Assembly (NCBI GenBank): GCA_964489215.1
Contig: CAZAYB010000017.1
Coordinates: 1 to 23,363, forward strand
Origin: CAZAYB01 sp964489215
GTDB lineage: Bacteria > Planctomycetota > Phycisphaerae > Sedimentisphaerales > Anaerohalosphaeraceae
DNA: 23,363 bases
Reading direction: 5' to 3'
Shown: in pieces, positions 7,994 through 13,577 of the stretch
How the letters are laid out: each line of letters opens with the position of its first letter
How positions within the stretch are numbered: position 1 is the stretch's first letter
Position numbers and translations under genes: made by a program
Notes under the pieces: generated by a model
What the model saw: the letters and a program-made list of their open reading frames with translations, nothing else
Told to the model about the DNA's origin: nothing
The model's database searches: none

Positions 7994-8998
7994 TTAGACG
8001 GAGCTGATGATTTGTGTACTGTCTTTTGGCCCGATGTGTTCGGAATCGATCAGATAATTTTTTATATAGTCGTCAATGGCAGCTTCAAGGGTAAAGGTGT
8101 CGTCTTTATAGCCTGCCTTTCTTAGTTTTTCGATGTCTGCCTGTGTGAAATACTGATACTTTCCTTTGAGGTTTTCGGGCATTGGGATGTATTCGATGTT
8201 TTCGGTTATATTAAGGGCGTCGAAGACAGCTTTTGCCAGGTCGTTCCATGTTCTTGCCTTTGCGGTTCCGATGTTATATATTCCTGCCAGTTTGGGATTA
8301 TCGTAAAAGAACAGTGTCATTTTAACGGCATCTTTTATATAGAGGAAGTCCCTGACCTGGTTTCCGTTGCTGTAATCGGGATGATCAGAGGCGAAAAGGC
8401 AAACCTTTTTGGTTTTGTTTATCTGTTCGAAGGCTTTTATGATGAAGCTTCTCATGTTTGCCTTGTGGTATTCGTTTGGGCCAAAAACATTGAAATATTT
8501 AAGTCCGACGGCCTTTTTGAGCAGTCCGGTTCTTTTTGCCCACAGGTCAAACATTTGTTTAGAGTAGCCGTACATGTTCAGCGGTATAAGTTGTTGTATT
8601 TTTTCCTGGTCATCCTTGAATCCTTTTAGCCCATCGCCGTAAGTAGCTGCGCTTGATGCGTAGATGAACCTTGTGTTATTTTTGCGTGCCCAGTTAGCGA
8701 GCATTTTTGAGCAGTCATAATTGTTTTTAACCAGGTATGTGCAGTCAGTTTCGGTGGTGTCGCTGCATGCTCCCAGGTGGAAGATGGTTTCAATTTTCCA
8801 TTTTGGGTTTTCAGATGCAATAACAGAGAAGAATTCGTCTGCTTCGAGGTAATCGCAGAAATTGAGTTTTCGGAGATTTTTCCACTTTTGGTCATCGCCA
8901 AGTATGTCAACTATTATGATGTCTTCAATTTGCCTTTGGTTAAGTGCTGCGACCAATGCAGAACCTATAAAGCCAGCACCGCCGGTAACTACTATCAT
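7994..8998 (-). CDS. hldD: ADP-L-glycero-D-manno-heptose 6-epimerase
   Basis: Extended short-chain dehydrogenase that epimerises ADP-D-glycero-D-manno-heptose to the L-glycero form, the last step in making the heptose donor for the inner core of lipopolysaccharide. The 334-residue protein has the NAD(P)-binding TGGAGFIGS (5-13), the catalytic region YASSAATYGDG (113-123) and the YxxxK pair Tyr143/Lys147 in NMYGYSK. The family-specific HLGACSDTTE (74-83) separates HldD from other sugar epimerases. A very strong AAGGAGGTC Shine-Dalgarno lies just before the ATG. It implies an LPS-bearing outer membrane. No other heptose genes are nearby. Confidence 0.95.
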   Translation of the reverse strand: MIVVTGGAGFIGSALVAALNQRQIEDIIIVDILGDDQKWKNLRKLNFCDYLEADEFFSVIASENPKWKIETIFHLGACSDTTETDCTYLVKNNYDCSKMLANWARKNNTRFIYASSAATYGDGLKGFKDDQEKIQQLIPLNMYGYSKQMFDLWAKRTGLLKKAVGLKYFNVFGPNEYHKANMRSFIIKAFEQINKTKKVCLFASDHPDYSNGNQVRDFLYIKDAVKMTLFFYDNPKLAGIYNIGTAKARTWNDLAKAVFDALNITENIEYIPMPENLKGKYQYFTQADIEKLRKAGYKDDTFTLEAAIDDYIKNYLIDSEHIGPKDSTQIISSV

Positions 8999-9027
8999 TT
9001 GACCTCCTTTGTCATTTATTTACTTGC

Positions 9028-9053
9028 GGGAACCTCCAAAAATTCATTTTTGC
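9028..9053 (+). repeat. Short dispersed repeat, copy 2
   Basis: Nearly identical to 776-800 (one substitution, one additional T). It lies 30 bp upstream of hldD, so relative to its neighbouring gene it faces the opposite way from copy 1. Confidence 0.55.
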
Positions 9054-9127
9054 GGATAAGTCTACCCTTAAGAAAATATGTTAAATTATAGGCGAATTAT
9101 TTTCAAGTTGAGATTGCAGAAAAGCGC

Positions 9128-9160
9128 AAAAAAAAGAGCCGGCTTGTTCGACCGGCTCTT
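9128..9160 (-). terminator. Strong rho-independent terminator of the 32-residue protein gene
   Basis: Perfect 9-bp stem AAGAGCCGG/CCGGCTCTT (9134-9142, 9152-9160) with a 9-nt loop. On the minus strand it runs into eight T residues. Confidence 0.9.
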
Positions 9161-9174
9161 ACCATTAATATACT

Positions 9175-9195
9175 TCAGTCTGACCGTCAGACTGA
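9175..9195. promoter_or_regulatory. Perfect inverted repeat just after the small ORF
   Basis: TCAGTCTGA and TCAGACTGA (9175-9183, 9187-9195) flank a 3-nt centre, 2 nt beyond the stop codon of the small gene. It may be an mRNA-stabilising or backup terminator hairpin, or a protein-binding dyad. Confidence 0.5.
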
Positions 9196-9197
9196 CA

Positions 9198-9296
9198 TTA
9201 GCAAAGTGCAATGTAAGTGGCTATCGCCAAAATTAAGATTCTCTTTTTTGTTACAGTAAACGGAACCCAGAACTTGTAGTAGAAATTTTTAATCAT
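9198..9296 (-). CDS. Small single-pass membrane protein, 32 residues
   Basis: A complete small gene that an ordinary length cutoff would miss. The ATG at 9296 has GAGGTG 5 nt upstream. The peptide starts MIKNFYYKFW, continues with a basic stretch (VTKKR, residues 15-19) and ends in a hydrophobic segment ILILAIATYIALC (20-32). That pattern fits a single membrane helix anchored by positive residues. A good promoter lies upstream (9370-9398), and a strong terminator downstream (9128-9160), so it forms a free-standing transcription unit of about 230 nt. I recognise no family. It could be a small regulator or stabiliser of a membrane complex, or a toxin-like peptide. The RNA itself might be the functional product, but start, RBS and hydrophobic pattern favour a protein. 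Confidence 0.7.
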   Translation of the reverse strand: MIKNFYYKFWVPFTVTKKRILILAIATYIALC

Positions 9297-9369
9297 TTTT
9301 GCACCTCATCATTCATTAATAATGTGTGGTGAACACACCCCCGAACTTTTATTAACTATTACAAGTGTT

Positions 9370-9398
9370 ATTATAATCGAATGTAAGGTAAAAATCAA
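9370..9398 (-). promoter_or_regulatory. Promoter of the 32-residue protein gene
   Basis: Minus strand: TTGATT (9398-9393), a 17-bp spacer and a perfect TATAAT (9375-9370). The leader is about 65 nt and contains a small GTGTG/CACAC hairpin. Confidence 0.7.
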
Positions 9399-9511
9399 GA
9401 AAAAAAGAGGTTTAAAGGGTGTAAGATGTTGTTTTCAAGTGACTTAGGGGCTGGTGGATGGTAAGATTTTTTAACTGTTTTCTGTTAGATTTTTGGTTGA
9501 AATACTGTTTT

Positions 9512-9898
9512 TCAGGCTTTTTGAAACTTCTGCATTTTGGCCTTGATGATATTTCCCAGTTTCATGACCTCTACAGGCTTTGTGATGTAGTCGTCTGCAC
9601 CAAAATTAAAAGCGATTTCTACGTCATTCATGGTGGTTTTGCCGGTGAGCATGAATACGAGTATATCCTTGGTTTTGTCATCGTGTTTTAGGTGTGAGAG
9701 GACCTGTAGTCCATCCATTTCAGGCATTGTGGTATCCAGAAGTATAATATCAGGCAGGTTCTTTTTTGCCAATTTAAGCCCTTTTTTTCCGTCATCTACA
9801 GTTACAATATCAAAACCTGCTAAATCCAGTGCATACTGGACCATATCAAGCATATCTTTATCGTCATCAATGACTAAAACAGATATTTTGTCGCTCAT
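9512..9898 (-). CDS. Stand-alone response-regulator receiver protein
   Basis: A 128-residue CheY-like protein made of one REC domain and no output domain. It has the acidic pocket DDD (11-13), the phosphoacceptor Asp55 in LLDTTMPEMDG, the Thr of LTGK and the conserved Lys in ITKPVE. Such proteins work as phosphate shuttles, motility regulators or partners of separate effectors. There is no histidine kinase in the window, so its partner is unknown. An in-frame GTG at 9916 exists, but AGGAG lies before the ATG at 9898, which also fits the usual REC start. It is the only gene in its transcription unit. Confidence 0.93.
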   Translation of the reverse strand: MSDKISVLVIDDDKDMLDMVQYALDLAGFDIVTVDDGKKGLKLAKKNLPDIILLDTTMPEMDGLQVLSHLKHDDKTKDILVFMLTGKTTMNDVEIAFNFGADDYITKPVEVMKLGNIIKAKMQKFQKA

Positions 9899-9992
9899 AT
9901 CTTTGCTCCTGGACACAAATTTGATATTTTAGTAGTTATTTCATACATCGGCAAAGTTTAGGGGTGTCTATAGCTGTTTTAGTTATTTAAAG

Positions 9993-10030
9993 ATCAGGCC
10001 CGGCAGATAACACATCTTACCGAGCCTGAT
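9993..10030 (-). terminator. Probable terminator hairpin after msrB
   Basis: Arms ATCAGGCCCGG (9993-10003) and CCGAGCCTGAT (10020-10030) pair with one mismatch, and the loop contains a further AGAT/ATCT pairing. The following T-tract on the minus strand is short (CTTTAAATAA), so this is a weak-tailed terminator or a 3' stabilising hairpin. Confidence 0.55.
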
Positions 10031-10081
10031 TATTGATGAAAGTCTGGGCATACCTTCATCATAACTGTAAAGTATCGGTAT

Positions 10082-10633
10082 TTATTGTTCTTCAAAATCC
10101 AGAGCAGCTGAGTTTATACAATATCTAAGGCCTGTAGGCTGTGGTCCATCGTTGAATACATGTCCGAGATGACCATTACATCTGCTGCACAGGACTTCTG
10201 TTCTTGAGATAAACAGGCCTTTATCGGGCTTTTCGGCGACGTTTTGCTCTTTTACGGGTTGATAAAAGCTTGGCCAGCCTGTCCCGGACTTGTATTTTGT
10301 TTCGGAACTGAACAGTTTTTGTCCGCAACCGGCACATTTATAAGTGCCTTTTTCGTAAAAATTGGCGTATTTACCTGAAAAAGCTCTTTCAGTGCCTTTT
10401 TCTCTTAAAATGTGATATTCTTTTTCTGTCAATATCTGTTTCCATTTATCGTCAGGTAATGTTGGGTAATTTTGATCACTTATATTCAAATCGGCTCTTT
10501 TTTTCTGTGCCGTGTTCATATTCTGCGTGTTTCCTTCCTTTGTCATTGGGGATGAACTGTCATTACATGACAAAACAAACGCTGCTGCTAAAATCATCAA
10601 AAATTTAGTAAATATTTTATGTTGCCTTATCAT
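10082..10633 (-). CDS. msrB: Peptide methionine-R-sulfoxide reductase, predicted lipoprotein
   Basis: Reduces methionine-R-sulfoxide in oxidised proteins. The 183-residue protein has an MsrB domain in its C-terminal two thirds. It shows two zinc CxxC pairs (Cys100/103 and Cys149/152) and the catalytic Cys172 in RYCINSAAL. The frame is open back to 10729, but the ATG at 10633 is chosen because it starts a typical lipoprotein signal: positive residues, hydrophobic LMILAAAFV, then LSC with Cys23 as the lipid site. The enzyme should therefore act in the periplasm or at the membrane, unlike the common cytoplasmic MsrB. A perfect dyad at 10660-10676 lies in its promoter region. Electrons may come from a thioredoxin-like system, such as those elsewhere in this window, but that is inference. 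Confidence 0.92.
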   Translation of the reverse strand: MIRQHKIFTKFLMILAAAFVLSCNDSSSPMTKEGNTQNMNTAQKKRADLNISDQNYPTLPDDKWKQILTEKEYHILREKGTERAFSGKYANFYEKGTYKCAGCGQKLFSSETKYKSGTGWPSFYQPVKEQNVAEKPDKGLFISRTEVLCSRCNGHLGHVFNDGPQPTGLRYCINSAALDFEEQ

Positions 10634-10659
10634 AATCTCATCCCATATTATCAATATTT

Positions 10660-10676
10660 CATAGTAACTTACTATG
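10660..10676. promoter_or_regulatory. Perfect 17-bp dyad upstream of msrB, operator candidate
   Basis: CATAGTAA-C-TTACTATG is fully symmetrical and centred 35 bp upstream of the msrB start codon. A GATAAT-like -10 lies just downstream of it on the minus strand, so the dyad would cover the -35 region. This is the layout expected for a repressor or activator site. Confidence 0.45.
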
Positions 10677-10815
10677 GATAAATACGAGCAGTTTTTTTTG
10701 AAGTTCGAATGAATGGCTGAATATGGCAAAAAAAGCGTTTTTAAGCTCTAAGAGGTGATTTGATATGTTAAAGAGGTTAGAGGTATCCTATGATATTTCA
10801 ACGAAGCGGAACAAT

Positions 10816-11619
10816 TCATTGTTCATTATCGGTTGCCAGTTTGAAGTTTACCGCAGTCAGCAGGCATTGTTCGTACCTGTTCCAGAGCCATTTGTCAGAG
10901 TTTTTTTCGATTCCTGCTGGCAGCTCCAGGGTTATTATCGGAATATTCAGTTCGTTTCCAACGTAGGCTCCCATTGAGCCGGGTCTTGTGCCGAGTTTTC
11001 TAAACGGCAGCTGACATGCCAGGCTCATGTTTTTTGCAAGTTTTAAGCCCGGCCCATCATAATCGACGCATCCGTAGGGCTGATGTATTGAAATAACGAC
11101 TGAGGGTTTATACTGTTCGATTACGTTGACTATGGTTTGTGCTTCCGGTTCAGACAGATGCGAGGAACCGTAATTATTGTTGTTTATTCTGTTATCAGCG
11201 GGAAAATTGCGGTTCAGGTCTATACCGTTTGCATTATGTCTTGTATTAAGTAATGTTCCGTCCGGGTTTGCCACAGGCATTAATACAACGGTTTTTCCGT
11301 TAAGCAGCAGGGGATTATTTAACAGGTGTTCCCTGAGTTTGTAGACCAGTGGTATACCGGCCGGTTCGTTTCCATGAATGCCTGCCATGATGAATATTTT
11401 TTTTGGTCCATTACCAAGGACATAAATGTGTATTGGTCTTCCTATTACTGATCTTCCAGCTATTATTTTGTTTTTCAGGTGTTTTGCAGGTTCAGTATAT
11501 CTTAACTGGCGGGGGGTTGAGGCTGTTTCAGGTTGCTGACAGCCAGTTACTGCCGATAGAAACAAAGCTGTTAAGGCAATAGGGATTAGTGCGGGTCTGA
11601 CAGGTGATATTTTTGGCAT
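10816..11619 (-). CDS. M14-family zinc carboxypeptidase lipoprotein (MpaA-like)
   Basis: A 267-residue predicted lipoprotein with a metallocarboxypeptidase domain. The signal segment ends AVTGC (Cys27). Zinc ligands are His82 and Glu85 (IHGNE) and His179 (ISIHQP). Arg137 in DLNRNFP should bind the substrate carboxylate and Glu232 in ITLELPAG is the general base. Small M14 proteins of this type often cut gamma-D-Glu-diaminopimelate or similar peptidoglycan peptides (the MpaA group), so a role in wall peptide turnover in the periplasm is likely but not proven. AGGA lies before the ATG. A 21-bp piece of its N-terminal coding region (11472-11492) recurs exactly at 12078-12098. Confidence 0.9.
   Translation of the reverse strand: MPKISPVRPALIPIALTALFLSAVTGCQQPETASTPRQLRYTEPAKHLKNKIIAGRSVIGRPIHIYVLGNGPKKIFIMAGIHGNEPAGIPLVYKLREHLLNNPLLLNGKTVVLMPVANPDGTLLNTRHNANGIDLNRNFPADNRINNNNYGSSHLSEPEAQTIVNVIEQYKPSVVISIHQPYGCVDYDGPGLKLAKNMSLACQLPFRKLGTRPGSMGAYVGNELNIPIITLELPAGIEKNSDKWLWNRYEQCLLTAVNFKLATDNEQ
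11472..11492. repeat. 21-bp exact repeat, copy inside the M14 gene
   Basis: Identical base for base to 12078-12098 and in the same orientation. Here it encodes the residues EPAKHLK near position 43-49 of the M14 protein. Confidence 0.6.
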
Positions 11620-11880
11620 TACAAAATCCTGGTATTAAATTATGGGTACCTTATGTTTAATCTGCTTTTGGCTGGCAAATAGTATTTCGACAACCTGACA
11701 AAATATCAATAAAAAAAGAATTTGTATCTGTAAATAGTCAGGGCAGCGGTCAATTAAAAGAAAAAAAACAAAGACTAACGAAAAAAATCTCCTAAAGGTC
11801 CTATAAGATGCGGGCTATTAGGTATAGAGGCAGTTTTAGTCTGGGATGTGAATAAATTTTTTAGAATATGTTAATTTATC
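11620..11880. other. A+T-rich intergenic stretch upstream of the M14 gene
   Basis: About 260 bp that should hold the M14 promoter on the minus strand, though no clean -35/-10 pair could be picked. No gene, repeat or clear hairpin was seen in it. Confidence 0.4.
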
Positions 11881-11909
11881 TTGAAATTTCTGGCCTTACA
11901 AGCTATAAT
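11881..11909 (+). promoter_or_regulatory. Orphan plus-strand promoter
   Basis: TTGAAA (11881-11886), a 17-bp spacer and a perfect TATAAT (11904-11909). No established plus-strand gene follows. It could drive the small frame at 11991, the repeat region, or a longer transcript into the structured RNA. Confidence 0.55.
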
Positions 11910-11990
11910 AATACTTACGATTGAGCTACTTAAATGGGGGTTTAGAGCAATCAGCAGTTTTGAATGAATTATGGATAACGAGGTGTTCAG

Positions 11991-12101
11991 ATGAGTCTTT
12001 TAGATATGCATTTTGATAAATTTGTTTGTTGTGTAATTGCCGGTCGCGGGCCACCGTTATGGAAACAGCGAACACTATTTTCAGGTGTTTTGCAGGTTTA
12101 A
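11991..12101 (+). CDS. Possible 36-residue small ORF
   Basis: An ATG with GAGGTG placed 7 nt upstream, about 75 nt downstream of a good promoter, opens a 36-codon frame (starts MSLLDMHFDKF). Its last codons lie within the 21-bp repeat shared with the M14 gene and run into the dispersed repeat. No family is recognised and the peptide has no clear membrane helix. It may be a real small gene, a remnant, or chance. Confidence 0.25.
   Translation: MSLLDMHFDKFVCCVIAGRGPPLWKQRTLFSGVLQV
12078..12098. repeat. 21-bp exact repeat, intergenic copy
   Basis: Exact match to 11472-11492. It directly abuts copy B of the dispersed repeat, so the two may be one composite element. Confidence 0.6.
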
Positions 12102-12166
12102 TGTTATCGGCCCTAATAAAATGCTTAACATCAATGGCCGGTTTAAATCTTAGGCGCAATTTTTAA
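12097..12166. repeat. Dispersed intergenic repeat, copy B
   Basis: Aligns with 7899-7970 (copy A) over about 70 bp, with only a few small gaps. It lies between the M14 gene and the structured RNA and includes the conserved GCGCAATTTTTAA end. Confidence 0.6.
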
Positions 12167-12240
12167 GGGGTCCGGTATAAGGCAATTATCAAAGCCAGTC
12201 ATTATTTAAGATTATTTACTAAAAAAGGTGCAGGTCGGAT

Positions 12241-12269
12241 TTGTCATGATGAGGATTATTTCTTATATT
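12241..12269 (+). promoter_or_regulatory. Promoter of the structured RNA
   Basis: TTGTCA (12241-12246), a 17-bp spacer and TATATT (12264-12269). Transcription should begin near 12276. Confidence 0.6.
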
Positions 12270-12275
12270 TTATCC

Positions 12276-12496
12276 GGAAGGCCGAATGACAGACAGTTTT
12301 AGCCGGGTTACTCCTCTTCCTCCTCCGCCCGGTGGTAGACTGGGGCTTACCGTTTGGCCTCCTTGCTGCCTGTCCTGGCCGCTTGCAGGGCAGGATTGCC
12401 ATAACCCCGAGAGGGGCATCTGAAGCTCTTTGGGGGGGACTCAACGGGCTTCACTTTAAGGATCTCTGCAAAGGGGACGCAGAGGTCCTTTTTTTT
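12276..12496 (+). ncRNA. Highly structured non-coding RNA, family not recognised
   Basis: About 220 nt of unusually G+C-rich sequence inside an A+T-rich gap, bounded by a sigma-70 promoter and a strong terminator, with no coding signal. Visible helices are: GCCCGGT/ACTGGGGC with a one-base bulge (12327-12346); CCTGTCCTG/CAGGGCAGG, 9 bp with one wobble (12369-12394); CCCC-GAGA-GGGG with a GNRA tetraloop (12405-12416); and an interrupted long-range helix joining AGCC..GTT..TCC (12301-12314) to GGA..AAC..GGCT (near 12438-12451). A pyrimidine run CTCCTCTTCCTCCTCC (12311-12326) could pair with Shine-Dalgarno sequences or with the G-run near 12431. I do not see the defining motifs of RNase P RNA, SRP RNA or tmRNA. 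A divergent 6S RNA cannot be excluded. Confidence 0.6.
12460..12496 (+). terminator. Strong rho-independent terminator of the structured RNA
   Basis: A 10-bp stem GGATCTCTGC/GCAGAGGTCC with one wobble (12460-12469, 12479-12488), a 9-nt loop and eight T residues (12489-12496). It works only on the plus strand. Its T-tract overlaps the stop codon of the converging ASCH gene. Confidence 0.9.
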
Positions 12497-12950
12497 ATAC
12501 ATAAGGGTTTGCTGATTGTTGTTTTTGCTGGTTGGGCTTTAAGAGGCCAAAGTTTTTTTGTTCTGTCAGTACTACCCAGCTTCTCCAGTCTTTTTTTTGA
12601 ATCTTTATCGGAGTATCGAGTTTTTTTATGTTTTCTACCCATATAAAGACGGCGAATTTTGCGTTTTGCTTCATCTGCCAGTATTCGTCTGCGCCCATTA
12701 CTTTGTCATTGTATTGCTTTTTTAAGAGTTTAATTTTTTCCGAATCCAGGTTTTCATATTGTTTTACTTTTTTAACATTTGCAACGGCAAGTACAGCTCC
12801 TGCTGACTTTTTCAGATATAGGCAATCGTTTTTTTTTACCTTGCCAAAAGGTGCAACTCGGGTTTTTAGCAGGCGAGATTCTATTGTTTTTTTGTTATCG
12901 AGTATGGCATCGATATATATTTTTTTCAGTATTACGAGGTGATCGGCCAA
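12495..12950 (-). CDS. ASCH-domain protein
   Basis: A 151-residue protein with an ASCH (PUA-like) fold, a family expected to bind RNA or nucleotides and in some members to hydrolyse modified nucleosides. The signature lies early: AILDNKKTIESRL corresponds to the conserved GxKxxExR-type element, followed by GDxxxxK-like KKNDCLYLKKSAGAVLAVANVKKV. It starts with TTG at 12950, 3 nt after the stop of the UPF0316 gene. AAGG before the TTG and the absence of a nearby ATG support this start. It is the last gene of the GT4-UPF0316-ASCH group, and its 3' end runs antisense into the structured RNA terminator. Substrate unknown. Confidence 0.75.
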   Translation of the reverse strand: MADHLVILKKIYIDAILDNKKTIESRLLKTRVAPFGKVKKNDCLYLKKSAGAVLAVANVKKVKQYENLDSEKIKLLKKQYNDKVMGADEYWQMKQNAKFAVFIWVENIKKLDTPIKIQKKDWRSWVVLTEQKNFGLLKPNQQKQQSANPYV

Positions 12951-12953
12951 GTT

Positions 12954-13547
12954 TTATTTACCTTTTCTGAAAGGCCTTAAAGGGGGCATTAATTGACGCG
13001 GCGGACTGTTGAAGAAAACACCGCTTTGCACCATTTCGACTTCACTGATGGTGTAAAATGCTTTGGGGTTATGTTTTTGGATTAGCTTTATTACTTTTTC
13101 CGTGTTTTTTTTCTGCACGAAAGTAAATATAAGCTTTACCGGGCCTCTTGAGCCCTGTGCGTCGACAGTTGTAACACCGTGATTTTGATCTCTCAGTGCG
13201 TTCATCAGTTCGAGAGAATCTTTCCTGGAGAATATTCTTATCAGCACGTTTCCCATGGACAGTTTTTCAGCTATTACTAATCCGATATATGTTCCAGCGG
13301 CAAAACCAGCCGCGTATGCTATATAGGTTAAGGGGTTGAGGAGATTTTGCATTATCTGTCCTATTACGACTATCCAGATGAGCACTTCGAAAAACCCCAC
13401 GACAGGTGCAAGATTTCTAAATCCCCTTGAGATGAAAATAAATCTTATCGTACCCAGTGATACGTCCATTATTCTTGCCAGGAATATCAGAAAAGGTACA
13501 ATTATCCAACTGAAAATCGGTGATTCAATTATAGCCGTTAAATCCAT
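12954..13547 (-). CDS. UPF0316/DUF2179-type membrane protein
   Basis: A 197-residue protein with three hydrophobic segments in the first 95 residues (near 13-27, 47-65 and 72-92) and a soluble C-terminal domain of about 80 residues. It contains the family-typical early segment ARIMDVSLGTIRFIFISRG and a C-terminal DUF2179 region (VTTVDAQGSRGPVKLIFTFVQKK in shortened form). That region resembles domains of YitT-like membrane proteins and probably senses a small ligand. Function is not established in the family. AAGGA precedes the ATG. It lies 30 nt after the glycosyltransferase gene and 3 nt before the ASCH gene. Confidence 0.85.
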   Translation of the reverse strand: MDLTAIIESPIFSWIIVPFLIFLARIMDVSLGTIRFIFISRGFRNLAPVVGFFEVLIWIVVIGQIMQNLLNPLTYIAYAAGFAAGTYIGLVIAEKLSMGNVLIRIFSRKDSLELMNALRDQNHGVTTVDAQGSRGPVKLIFTFVQKKNTEKVIKLIQKHNPKAFYTISEVEMVQSGVFFNSPPRQLMPPLRPFRKGK

Positions 13548-13577
13548 TTTACAGCATCCTTCTTCATTGGGCGGTTG

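Noticed and set aside
10765..10977. Plus-strand frame with a good AGAGGTG ribosome-site-like sequence
   Set aside because: It is mostly antisense to the 3' end of the M14 gene, with no promoter seen and no recognisable protein features.
11926..12159. Minus-strand frame of 77 codons over the dispersed repeat
   Set aside because: It starts with TTG without a ribosome site, and repeat copy A does not keep the same frame. I treat it as a chance frame across a non-coding repeat.
12276..12496. RNase P RNA, SRP RNA or tmRNA identity for the structured RNA
   Set aside because: The conserved GAGGAAAGTC of RNase P, the SRP domain IV motif GGTC...GGAAG...AGCAG and a tmRNA tRNA-like 3' end with tag frame are not present.
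12332..12646. Plus-strand frame of 104 codons across the structured RNA
   Set aside because: It would cross the strong terminator at 12460-12496 and run antisense through the ASCH gene; the RNA explanation is better.
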